This document shows positions 14,735 through 25,796 of a stretch of 64,000 nt of DNA, one piece after another (position 1 is the stretch's first letter; each line of letters opens with the position of its first letter). Origin of the DNA: Sitta carolinensis (Eukaryota; Chordata; Aves; Passeriformes; Sittidae). Made by a program: the position numbers and the translations under genes. The notes beneath the pieces were generated by a model, which saw only the letters and a list, made by a program, of their open reading frames with translations, was not told where the DNA came from and ran no database searches. The DNA lies in assembly GCA_032173965.1 (NCBI GenBank), contig CM063290.1:5469501-5533500 (forward strand), in the 5' to 3' direction.

Positions 14735-14765
14735 TTACTGCTTTTTCATTTTACAGGTAAGCCAT
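14735..14765 (+). promoter_or_regulatory. Recursive-splice-like site (acceptor fused to donor)
   Basis: The tract CTGCTTTTTCATTTTACAG ends at 14756 and is followed at once by GTAAGCC, so a good 3' splice site abuts a good 5' splice site with no exon between. This matches the consensus of zero-nucleotide recursive splice sites known from long vertebrate introns, particularly of neuronal adhesion genes. Function is inferred from the pattern alone; about four AGGTAAG strings are expected by chance in 64 kb, though few would follow such a tract. Confidence 0.25.
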
Positions 14766-15702
14766 TCCTTTTTACTCTTGTCTCCTGATGCTCTAGTAAT
14801 TATGAATTTGGGGGATTTGGGATAGGATGTGGGACACAGAGGAGTGATTTCAGACTCATCTCTTTCCTAGTGCTGTTGGCTGGGGGACCTTGCAGTAAGT
14901 GCTGAGGAGAGCTCACCCTGAGCTCAGTTCCCTTCTGGGCTGAGCTGCCAGACAGGATCTTTGGGCTGGGACAGAGCAGCCGTGGGACTTCTGTGTTTGT
15001 ACCAGACAGAAATCTGCTGTTTGTGTTTGCATTTAGACGTCTCGTCATTTGTAACTTCATGCTGATTTTGTTACGTTGGTTTGGATTGAAGTGTTGCTGG
15101 TTTAACCTTCTTAGTTTTCTGTTGAATTAAGTGATTATCATGGCCCTTTTGATGTTATGCATATCTGTGTAATTAGGATGTTGTAATCTTCTTTCTTGGT
15201 CTCTGATATTGAGTTAATAATACCGCCTTAGGAATTCTGATACAATAGTCTTAACAGGTTGGGTAGGGAGGAGTTCGCTGCTCAGTGAACAGAATTTAAG
15301 CATAGGTCCTTTTCCCAGCCAGCATTAAAAAGAAATGCTTTTGAAATACTTGCATTTATTTTTGTGGTTGTCCCTCTCAGTTCTCACTGTATGGCTGATT
15401 AACTGCATTTAAAACATGATTTGCTGCCTGTGTAGTGACAGAACTTTTTTGAAAATGTGAGTTAATGAAATTTAATGCTGTCTGTGCTGGCTTTTTTAGG
15501 TCCTTTGAGCACCCATTAAGTAGGTTAGCTTCTCACTTGTAAAGCTCTTTCAGCTGTGAATTAGAAAGCATCTGCCTTTACTGTATGCACTGTCGTCCCA
15601 TAGTCATTCTAATTTTCTCATATTCATTTCTAATTTTATCTCCTTCTGTTCCCTGGGCCTTAATTCTGCAAATTCATGATAATAATTTTGTGATGCCACA
15701 AC

Positions 15703-15870
15703 TTGGTACACCTTCCACTATTCCCAGGTTGCTCTAAGCCCCATCCAGCCTGGCCTTGGGCACTTCAGGGATCCAGGGGCAGCCACAGCTGCTCTGGGCA
15801 CCCTGTGCCAGGACCTGCCCACCCCCACAGAAAAGAATTTCTCCTGATGTCTAATCTAGAACTACTCCCT
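15703..15870 (-). mobile_element. CR1 LINE 3' fragment, 5'- and 3'-truncated
   Basis: Read on the minus strand this is CR1 3'-terminal sequence. The plus strand shows the reverse complement of the familiar 'lead with the LDIRKNFF-type segment, then GGCCAGGCTGGATGGGGC' region: CCATCCAGCCTGGCCTTGGGC at the left and an AGAATTTCTCCTGATGTCTAATCTAGA stretch at the right (broken here as two motifs). The final 60 or so bases of a normal CR1 3' end are missing on the left. It is a dead copy. Confidence 0.8.
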
Positions 15871-18800
15871 TTCGATTTAAGAAGAAATTTTACAAACTAA
15901 TAAAATTTCTAGGCACTTCATTATCTTCCATAGCAGACAATGAATTGATTGCAGTGTTCCTTAATAATTATAGATGTATGGTCTGCTTACATACATTCTG
16001 AAAAACACTCCTTGACACAATATGCTTTCATGATAAAAGCTTAGATATTTTTAAGTAGTGGGAAAATCAAGAGTACTTGGCTTAGTCCAGCGTGGGCCCC
16101 TATTTTTACAAGGTGTTACACAAACAGAAGAGAAATTCCATCATCCACAGAGCTGGTTTTATAAGTACACCAGGCAGGCAAAGGTCTGAACAGGAGCACA
16201 GAGGATACAGACCCACCAAAGTTTCTCTGGCAGGCCCTTGCAAAACCCCAGCTGTCTGAATGGGAATTCATTGGGCAGTGATGCTGGATGTGAATTAGTG
16301 AGGCTGCTATTGCATTATGTCAACATCAGGAGGCCTTTATTGAGAACCTGATCTCTACTGTGCTTCATTGCCAAGAATCATTCCATAAAAAGATATTTGT
16401 CCAGAATAACTCTCATATTAGATTTGATAAGCTGCAGCAGGCTGATGGATCAGAAAATGATACTGTGAAGTGTGTGGTAGTGCAATGCAGTAGTGAGGTT
16501 ATAAATGAAATAAATTTATTTGAGGTTGCGTAATAGATTTTAGGACTAGATCAACACCTGTGCCTGGCTTTTGTCCAAAATTGTTTGTTTTGTAGTTCTT
16601 AATGATTTTGAAGAATTTTTATTTGAGTTTCAGGTAATTGATGAGTTTATAGTGGAATCTTAACCTTTGTGGTTATAGCTGTTCGGTGTTAATGTGGTTT
16701 TGCAGGATAAATGTTGATAAGTGAAAACCACTGTTTTCTATTATAAGCAATAGTAGAATTTTAAGGTCCCATTTCTATGTGTAGGAGAATCCTATGTACC
16801 CTTAAGAAGCAGCCTGCATACATCCAGTGCTCTGGAAAAAAAAGAGGTTTGGTGTTAACACCAGCCAGGAAAGAATTAACTTTCTGAGGTCTTTGTTAAT
16901 GAGTACACATGTGCTGAAAGATAATAAATTATTGTCTTTTGTTAGAGTTAGAAGAATTATCCAGATGAAAGCTTTTATATTGTAGAACAGATGCATCAGG
17001 TTAGTTTTTTAGCTAGTTAGTATGACATATTGATGTCATGAATTATGCAGGTTTATGACCTGGAGATTTTTCAGGGGCTTGCATTCTGTCTTTTTCAGAA
17101 AATTTGAGGGGGAAGCTGGAGGCTGTGTAATTAAAAGAGGTGAAACACTGAGCAAAAGGAAGGATTATGTAGTTTCATATAAGAATAACATTTTACTCAC
17201 ACTGCCTTGTAGAAAGGTTCCATTATGCTGCCAGGGAATGGGGGGAAGTGTGTGCATGGCTGCAGTGTGGGACTGGAGCCTGGAGATGTGTGGGAATCTC
17301 AGCATACATCGCTCCACTGGTCTCTCCCCTGGTCAAGTGTGACAAATAATTCTGTGTGCTCGTCAGTGCTGACAGCTGAGACTTTTTGCTCAGATGCTTT
17401 GACAGTGCTTGTATTAAGCACGCAGGGCCATGCACTCCATTAAGTTTTTGTAAAATGAACTGTCTGTACTTGCTGTCTAGCTAAGCCTGGCAGCATCTGG
17501 GAGCTGGAATCCTCTCCAGTGTGCCCCTTCAGCCACCTGACAGGTTGGCTTGGGATGTTTTAGTGGAGTCTTCAGGGCACAGAAGACTTGGAAAGACAAG
17601 ATGGGGTGTTTTAAACGTGGTAGAGTGTAATGTGGAAGAAAACCAAGTTCTCTGAACTGTAAATAGACAAAAAGGTAAATTTTTTTTGGATACTCAATCA
17701 GGTGGCCATGTGGAAGGGGCTCTGTGGAGATTGGTGTATCACTCAAATCTCCTGATGGTGATGCTCTGTGTACCATCTACATCACACTAGCTGAATTTGA
17801 AAACAGTGTCTTTTAGAGTTGGGATTTTCATTTTTTTACTGAAGAGAAATACTGATAGAGTTGAATTATATCTATAATTTCAAATGCAGCCATTTTTAGC
17901 CAAATGATAAATAGAATTGGAGGTTGATTATTGAACTCTTTATTAAATACATGGAAGAAATTGCAGGATGAGGTTCCCTTCCTCGGTGTCTCTGCCGTGT
18001 CAGGGTGCTGAGTGTTGTGGTTGAGCTCCTGCCTGTAGTGGATGCTACAGCATTGCAGATTCTCCAGGGATGCAGTGGAGTTGCCTTGGAAATTCTGAGT
18101 ACATGGGTTAGTTCATCTCTCAGTGACACTCTCAGTTTTAATTTCTGCTCACTTCCCAAAGGTGAAACATGAATAAACTGTATGGAATTTGTAGAACATC
18201 AAATTTTCTGTGATTTTTTTGGAAAATGTTATTAAAGCCTGGATTTAAAGGCGTTTTCTGCATGTGTATATACACTTGTGCAAGCACACCAGTTAAATAC
18301 ACTAGAGAGTTTACTGAGTATTTTACTAAAATCACTATACTTCTGAAATCTGGATTTGGTTTTAAAACAATTTCCTTGTACAGTGTAAATTACAAAAACA
18401 GAAATAAGGATTTGGAAACTTTAAAAATTCAAGTTGATGTTTGAGTTGCACATATGACTTAAATCAGTATTTCTTATTCACTGCATCACATCTGTGCTAT
18501 TCTACTTGAGCATTGCAAGAATTTGAAATTAGAGCATGATGCATGTTTAGCAGAAAAGCAGGAACATAGGTGAAACAAAAGTTGGAGTTCTAATGGAAAT
18601 TCTGAGTTCTTTCAGTTTTGTTATAAATCTATCTGGTGTTGCTGCAGTCATTCTTACATAATTAAGTAGCTTATTGTAGTGATATCATATATATTAATGT
18701 AGGATATGATTTAGATTAGTGTTTGATACTCTTGTAAGCTGTGGTTCACTCAAATCAACCTTGAGAATGTGAAGACAGTCAGTGTTTCACAATTTTCATC

Positions 18801-19309
18801 AGGAAAAAAGTTGTTTTCACAGCTTTGTTAACATAACTAAAAAGCTTTGTGCACCCTATGCTAAATTTTGGCAGGAAACTTCTCACCATAGGAGAATATA
18901 CAACTTTCCCCCCCTATGCTTCAGAGGTTGAAAAATGAAACTTGGCAGACTTACAGTATAATATGTGGGTTAGAACATACATCTCAAGCCATGTGTATGG
19001 TTTGTCTGTTGAAAATGTTGGGAGTGATGGAAACAATTTATTTATGTGTGGAAAAACTGGATATTAAAAGAGCAAGTCTTGGGAAAGTCTTAAAAGAATA
19101 GGGAGCCACAGGCAAATAACTGGCTTAACACAAGGAAATGTGCACGGAAAAGGGGGGATTTAGCAATTGAGGATGGGATTATCACAGGATGAGTTGCAGC
19201 AGCTGTGGGAGAAGGGCTGACACTGAAGCTGAGCCTGTATCCCTCAGAGCCTGCCAGAGGGTTGAGGAGCAGAAGCAAAGCTTCTTGGCTGAAGTTGTGA
19301 ATGAGTTTT

Positions 19310-19690
19310 GTTAGAGCCCAGGTGTGCAGCGCGGGTGCCCTGTGTTTGCGTGCAGGCTGTGGATTGTTGGCAGGCTGCGTTCCTGCAGCTCCAGCTGGAT
19401 TTACCCGGGGTGTAGCTGCTGTCTGCCTTGGCCAGAGTTACCCAGCCCTGAGAGAGGCTCCAGCTGCCCCCTGTGCCCGGGGCTGTGCTGCTCGGGCAGT
19501 GCTGGGGAGGTGATGCTGTAACTGCCTGAGCCTGCAGAGGCTTTGCCCTGGGCGGGGTAAACCAGGTGAGCTAGGGCCAGAATTCACAACAGGGAATTTC
19601 TGCACTGAACAAACTTCCACCACCCACAGCCTCTTACTGGGGACACATGGGATAGAGAGAGGGGGGTCCCTGCCTCCCTGCATCCCCCTG
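19310..19690. other. GC-rich patch, possible non-coding exon
   Basis: Composition rises sharply against the AT-rich surroundings, with a handful of CpGs between 19328 and 19555, too few for a convincing CpG island. It contains an acceptor-like GCTGTCTGCCTTGGCCAG ending near 19433 and a good donor, AACCAG followed by GTGAGC, at about 19565. All three frames between these sites contain stops, so a coding exon is excluded; a non-coding exon or an unrecognised old repeat remain possible. Confidence 0.3.
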
Positions 19691-20107
19691 AGCATTAATT
19701 TATAGCCAATTATCCATTACATGCTTCCTGCCCTTCTTCTTTCATTTCTTCTTCAAAACTATCTATTTGGATGAGTGTGGGTGTGCAAATGAGGTTTTGA
19801 TCTCCGTCACTCTCTGCAGAAGTAACTTTGGATGCTAGATTTTGCAAAACTTGTTTTTGTTCAGGCTGAGATACCTGCATGCCAATATCCTTCTTCTTGA
19901 AAGGATATTTTCTTAACAAGCCCTGATAATGGAAATAACTGTGAAAGGTGTCAGCCTACATCAGTGTCATTAGAACTTGGATTAAGGGGGGAAAAATACA
20001 AACCAGTTTTTTATTTAGATTTCAAACCATGAAATGAAAAGACTCTAATACCTTACTTTTGGCAGGGAAGGAGTTTCAACAGTAGTAAAATATTCTGATC
20101 TTGAGAA

Positions 20108-20152
20108 CAGAGATGCTTCATTATAAATGAAGCACTTACCAGTGCATCTCTG
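20108..20152. repeat. Nested inverted repeat
   Basis: An inner perfect hairpin, TGCTTCATT / AATGAAGCA with a 3-nt loop, spans 20114-20134. An outer pair, CAGAGATGC at 20108-20116 and GCATCTCTG at 20144-20152, overlaps it, so the two stems compete. This may be chance. Confidence 0.7.
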
Positions 20153-21289
20153 AGTGTACAATTGGACTGTTTCAAAATATTTTTTTAGCTATATTTTTAA
20201 ATTGCACTTTTCAGGCTCATTTTTTTTTCCTTCATAGAATTATGTTAATTTTTATTTTTGAAAGCAAGTGTCACATCACCTTTTTGTACAGCCTCATGGA
20301 TTTTGAAGATAATTTTCATACCAAAATGGATACTTACTATTAAAAGTCTGTTTATGAGTAAAAATTAGTTCATATTCCTAAACCATTGCTGAATTGCCAA
20401 GTGCTTTGTGATTTTTGGTCGTGAAGGCTGGGTGCCACTATGTGATCAGAGTCCATGTGCTCGAAGCACAGAAACCAGTGCATGGGACTAAGTGCTGCCT
20501 GCCTCACATACATCCTCAGAAAACACCTACCATATCCCAGAGAAATCTTGAGATTACCTTAAGCTTAAGTTTTGGTGTTTAAGAAGGAGGTCATGTGTAT
20601 ATTGCATGAGATACAGGTTTTTTTGTGCTCCTCTTATTTATTTTTTAACCTTCCCGGTTCATATTTTAAGCCTTGCAAGCCTGAATCTGAGATATGCTAT
20701 ATAAAATCATATCACTCCATAAACTGGGGTCCAACGAAAAATTGCCTGTTATTGTGACAAAGCTGCTGAAATACTGAAGAGTTGATGACTCTTTCCCTTT
20801 GGCATATCTGGCATTTAAAAAATGAGGAAAAAAAAAAAGAAGACAATAGGTTTAATTGGGACACTTGACAGACAATGTTTAAATTAGAGAGAACTGTGAT
20901 TCTTTTGTCAGTCTCTGTAACCTTGTAGTCTCATAAATTAACTGTTCTTAAGTACTAATGACCTTGGAAAGGCAGATGTTGTATCCAGCTGTTAAATGTT
21001 TTTTTAATGCTTCCTTTTTTATAGAGACATTTAATTCCAGGGTAAAGCCTAAAACCATTTCAGGAAGGAAATTTCTAATGTAGTCCTCAGATGAGTAACA
21101 AGAACAATAGTAGTATGTAAGAGCAGTGTGAACATCTGAAGTTAACTATTGGTTTTGAGCCATCCCCCTGTCCAGAGGTGACAGGGCCTGGGTGTTTGAG
21201 GAGGGAGGAAAGGAAAGCTGGGGCTGGGGGCAGCCAGGGGTTTCCTGCCTTAGGCTCTCCAGCAGGAGAATTGAGCGTGGTGCCATCTG

Positions 21290-21812
21290 TTCCAGAAACT
21301 GGAGTTCACTTTGAGTCCTGTGTGTGGTTTTGGGCAGACAGAGTAAGAGGTACAGAGTTATCAAAGTGTCCAGAGGAGGCTGTGAAGGTGGTGAAGGATC
21401 TGCAGGAGGAGCTGTACCAGAAGTGGCTGAGGTCACTTGGTCTGTTCATCCTGGAGACTGAGGCCAGACCTCATCAGGGTCTGGAGCTTCCTCGTGAGGG
21501 GAAGAGGAGGGTCAGACAGACACTGATCCCTTTGCCCTGGTGACCTGAGGCAGCAGCATGGAGCTGTGTCAGGGAAGGTTTAGGCTGGGTATTAGGAAAA
21601 GAGTTTTCACCTAGAGGGTGGTTGGACACTGAACAGGCTGGCCAAGGAAGTCATCCCAGCCCCAAGCCTGACAGAGTCCAAGAGGCATTTGGAAAATCCT
21701 GTCAGGCACATGGTGTGGTTGCTGGGCTGTCCTGTGCCAGGGGTTGGACTCTGATCCTTCCTTCTGAGGGTCCCTTCCAACGCAGGACATTCTATGATTC
21801 TGTAATTAGCTA
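21290..21812 (+). mobile_element. CR1 LINE, 3' end of ORF2 plus 3' UTR
   Basis: CR1 reverse-transcriptase LINE fragment in plus orientation. A decayed ORF2 C-terminal stretch is visible around 21340-21480, including LRSLGLFILE in place of the usual LRELGLFSLE and the GTGTCCAGAGGAGG segment. It is followed by the conserved 'AGGTTTAGGCTGGGTATTAGGAA'-type region near 21580, GGGGTTGGACTCTGAT near 21743, and the terminal GGTCCCTTCCAACGCAGG and ATTCTATGATTCTGT tail at 21770-21805. Stops and frame shifts show it is inactive. The 5' limit is fuzzy because divergence rises upstream; some sequence back to about 21170 may also belong. Confidence 0.85.
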
Positions 21813-21941
21813 AATTTGTCAGCTTGCAAGGTGACTGGATGCTCTTTCACTGTCTCACCAGTGTCTCATCCTCACCGTGCCCACGACTCCAAGCTCTTCC
21901 TATTGCTCCTATTTCCTTCTACAGGTTGAAAGTGCTTGGAT

Positions 21942-22048
21942 GGAGCTCTGAGCAGCCCCATCCAGTGGAAGGTGTCCCTGCCCATGGCAGGGGGTGTGCA
22001 ATGAGATGAGCTTTAAGGTTCCTTCCAATCCCAACCATTCTCTGACTG
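21942..22048 (+). mobile_element. CR1 LINE 3' terminal fragment
   Basis: Only the last 100 or so bases of a CR1 are present: CCCCATCCAGTGGAAGGTGT, CCCTGCCCATGGCAGGGGGT, then TTCCTTCCAATCCCAACC and a short ATTCTCTGACTG tail. It lies about 130 bases downstream of another CR1 3' end in the same orientation, so it is a second insertion or a partial duplication. Confidence 0.85.
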
Positions 22049-22741
22049 AAAGTATGAAAATACATGATACTGAACTACAATAGAGCTATTACTCTAAAAA
22101 AACCCAAAAAACCCATTCTCTTTTTTCATTTAGACGTTTTTATTTTTTGGTGTGTTACTAATGGGCCGACAAAGAGAAAAAAGCTGCAAATCTTTGGTCT
22201 TAAGTTTAGCCTGTGACAGATTGGAGGCACAGCAGATTTGAAATCTTTGTCAGTACCACCTAGTTTTGTAACTAGCTTTAAGTATGCTGTACAAACTTTG
22301 TCACTAATAAAAACAAAGGTATGTTTTTACAATGATTTTATCTCATACTGGCTTCTTCCCATCCTAGTGTCACATCATCCATTTGACATATTTTCTTAAT
22401 ACTCATATTATTTTTTAGTCTATCTTCTTTTATATTCCTCCTAATTGTGTCAGAAAGCAATCATAAAAGTGATTTATTTTTGCTCCATATGGAAGTTTGT
22501 GGGTATTCAGAAAGATTATATGAGGGTTTTAGTGCTGACTTCATTAGCTGTGATCCTGTTCTTATTCAAATCCTCACTGGGAGAACTAGTAAAATAACGT
22601 CAGAGGATTTTTATGTGTGTGGAATTACGTAATTTGTTTTGTAATTACAATGAATACAGAAGCAGGAAAAAAAAACCCAAAACCTTTTCCATTAATTATT
22701 GTACAGGAAAACAAAACATTTAATCTTTTAAGAACTTTCAG

Positions 22742-22814
22742 GTTGTGGGGGAGCTTTGGGAATGATGCCATGTCAAATATTTATCCATCCCTTCTGGACA
22801 AAGTGTTGTGTGAG
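22742..22814 (+). other. Candidate internal exon, 73 nt, unrecognised
   Basis: An acceptor-like TTTAAGAACTTTCAG ends at 22741, and a strong donor, TGTGAG followed by GTAAGAAA, begins at 22815. One frame is open through the whole segment and continues open upstream; its 24 codons include SFGNDAMSNIYPSLLDKVL. The peptide is not one I recognise. The acceptor tract is weak, and 24 open codons are not informative by themselves. Confidence 0.12.
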
Positions 22815-24024
22815 GTAAGAAAGAAAATGCAGTTAGAACAGCAGAAAACATTTCTGGCCACATTACACATCCATCATTCTTACAGGGAGGAAAAAAATGT
22901 GCCCTGCATTGCTTAAAGGTGCTGGGAAGTAGGATGGAGCCTAAGTCTGTTACGGGAACAAATCATTTTGCCCTTCCTGTAGCAGGTCAATGTTTTTGCA
23001 GCTGCTTTTTGTCCCTGAATATACTGGGCTCATGTGGCTGGCACTAGAAACTCAATGGTTACCAATAATAGAGTTTTGTGTTTGTCACTCCTGAGAAAAT
23101 GTGGAGCAGAGCTGAGCAGAGAGGTTTCCTCTGCTGAGAAGGGACCTCTGAAGGATCCTCTTGGGTGGAGATGTCCTTTGGCTGTAGGAGAAGTGTGTTT
23201 CTGCCCTGCTGAATGGAACAAGTTGAATCACTCAGTGTTAGAAAATAAAAATAAAATAGCATTTGAATAATCAGGGCTTTGGTCTTGTGTATTTACCAGC
23301 AGCATGATTGAAAGCACATGGAAAGTGATTTTTGTCATCAATTCTCCATTTCTGCTGATGTCACGTGCTCCTGGCAGTCTGAAGAGGGGTGTTAGGAACG
23401 TTGAGCATGCAGTGATCAATTTACCTGACTGTGCAAGTGATTTTTAAGGTTTCTGTCCATGTATTGCCCAGGTGGTGTGAAGGCTGCTTGGTGTCAGGTG
23501 AAATCCCCAAGGACAGGGTCCATGCTCCTCCTGTCCACGGCAGTCCAAGTGTCTTGGCCTCTTCCTGACCTGGGATTTTAGCCTGCAACTTGCTTCAAGG
23601 AATAAAGGAATGAATACAAATGCAGCTGTGTGAAAACAAGAATGCAGCATGGTTTTCCCTTACAGTAAATACACTGGGCTGATTAATTCTCTTGCCTGTT
23701 TCCTTATGCCACTGACCATTGTTCTTTTCTGTGTCGGTTGTTTCATCAAGCTTATCTCATATCAGGAAGTTCAACTCTGCCTAAATAAAATATTCTTGAT
23801 GCTTATGGTTGCATTCAGAATTACTTTTGCATATCAGTTAGAAACAATGACCTGCTTATCCAGGAGTAAGGTGAAAATCTCCTGTACTTCTTCACATTTA
23901 AAAAAGGAAAAGTTGGATAAAATGGAGCATGCATTAACAAGTGACTGATACCAAAAGCTGTCAGACTTCTGAGCTGTGTCTGCCCCTCTTATCAACTGCA
24001 GTAAGAGATTTATGAGTCTTAAAA

Positions 24025-24052
24025 GAGGGTGTTTTATTCACCAGGTAAGTCA
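24025..24052 (+). promoter_or_regulatory. Weaker recursive-splice-like site
   Basis: TGTTTTATTCACCAG, ending at 24044, is followed directly by the perfect donor GTAAGT. The pyrimidine tract is short and preceded by purines (AAAAGAGGG), so the acceptor half is poorer than that at 14756. A match like this could easily be chance. Confidence 0.15.
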
Positions 24053-24169
24053 GGTTCACTGCTGATTTATACCGGGGATCTGCTCAAGACCACACACCCG
24101 GGAATGCTGAGTGTGTTGAGACCTTCTGTAGGCAGAGAGGAGCAGGCTCACCTCCACAAACCCTGCTCC

Positions 24170-24259
24170 TCATGGAGTCCTGGTCTGGTGGGAGATGCCC
24201 CTGCCCCTGGCAGGGTGTTGGAACTCCATGAGCTCCAAGGACCCTTCCAACCCAACCAA
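24170..24259 (+). mobile_element. CR1 LINE 3' terminal fragment
   Basis: The segment shows a diverged CR1 3' UTR: GGGAGATGCCCCTGCCCCTG, GCAGGGTGTTGGAACTCCAT and then GGACCCTTCCAACCCAACC. The upstream limit is uncertain and could extend to about 24120. The usual short terminal repeat tail is replaced by a small perfect hairpin, CAACCAACT / AGTTGGTTG with loop GTGA, at 24253-24274. Confidence 0.75.
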
Positions 24260-24274
24260 CTGTGAAGTTGGTTG

Positions 24275-25761
24275 TTTGTGCAGTGGCACACTTTCATTTG
24301 GAGGAAAAGGCTTCAGGAATGGTGTTATACTAAATGTTACTGTGTGAATTATTTGCTTTGTGATTTTTTTTTTCCCCCAGTGACATTAATCCAGTTTTAA
24401 GCATGCAAAACTTCTGTGAAATTGCAGCAGTTTTACGTAGTTTGCTATAAAAAAGTCTCGCTATCAGGAGGAAAGCAGGAGGCTGTGGATGCTTTTTGGT
24501 CATGATATTAACTTGTATTTAGCTGCAATGAGAAAAGCTCTTAAGCAGTGTTTAATTTTGAGCACTCTAATCCTTGTGGTTGTCATTGAAACTAAATACC
24601 AGTTACTCACCTGCTTAATGTCTAGTATACCTGGAGTGGTGTTTGTAAAGGGTTGTGTGATGCCAAGGTCCATATAGTTTTGTCAGGCCATACTTCTTTG
24701 TCACATCATCTACAATTGAATATTAAAATTAGGATTTCTGATATGCAGGAGGCTGGAAAAAATAGGCAAAGAAGTCATTGTCTAGGTCTGAGGAAGCTAC
24801 TGTGAAAGCTCATGTTAAAAGTTGGAGTATCGGAAAGGTTCTCTCTTGAGTTCCTAAACCCTTCTCTATTTTGCTAAAACACGTTTCTCAGGGTGGAATC
24901 TGTTCTTCTATATGCAGTGCACTTCTGTGCCAGAATTTCTTGCTCTTGTGAGGCAATGCAGCCCTTGTCTTGTTTCACTGTGGTGAGGCTGTGCTGTGCT
25001 GCCTGGGTCGTCTGCTTTTGTTAGCAGTGTTCCTGATACGATGCTGCTCTCTCAGCTGAAGAACGATGGTATTTGTGAGTATTTATGCTGCTCGTTGGTG
25101 TCAAAGCCATGACCATGACCAGGGGAGAGGGAGTTGTGTCCATTCCAGAAACAGGCAGAAATGGTTATGGAATGTGCTGTGAGTCCCTTGTTACGTGCTG
25201 TTGAGTGAACAGCAGCACATGCTGAAGCCAAGTGGCTGAAATAAAGCAAGTCAAAAACCCCAAAATCTAAAACCAACAACCACACAATACAGAACAAAAA
25301 TCAAAGCAACAAACCCTAAAACCCAGAAAAAGATTTCTGGTGATGTGAAATTCACGTCATCTCTCAAACCTTAGATCCTACCTGGTTGAGTGCTGCAGAT
25401 GTACTGGTATGTACAAAATGTGCTTTATTTCAGCTGTTGAATAATTAAGAACTTGCTGTAGGATGAGTTAAACGTTTTAAATCACTCTGTGTCAAGGGGA
25501 TTCAATGAACTGACCTATATGAAAGGAATTTGTGTGAAAGCCAAAAGTTTGATAGAAATCTCTCTAAACACCCTCAAAATCTGTAAGTGTTCTCTGAATT
25601 GACTAATTTCCTTAAAACACTGATGAGTATTCATTGTGACGATGTAACAAAATGAATTTACTTGTTCCCAAGTCTAAACTTTATAGTAATATTTACATTA
25701 AAATAAAAGAATTAACTCAACCCTCAAAAGAAACCTGCCAAAAAAACCCCTATTACTCTTT

Positions 25762-25796
<35 letters not shown>

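Larger units (their letters stand above)
15871..21289. other. Non-coding unique DNA
   Basis: No gene seen. Open frames reach only about 99 codons (17477-17776 minus) and have no family features. Apart from a GC-rich patch (19310-19690) and a nested inverted repeat (20108-20152), both listed separately, the block is AT-rich single-copy-looking sequence. Confidence 0.7.
22049..24169. other. Non-coding unique DNA with weak splice candidates
   Basis: No recognised gene. The longest frames (99 codons at 22617-22916 plus and 23649-23948 plus) show no family features. A possible 73-nt exon at 22742-22814 and a recursive-splice-like site at 24044/24045 are given separately. Confidence 0.65.
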
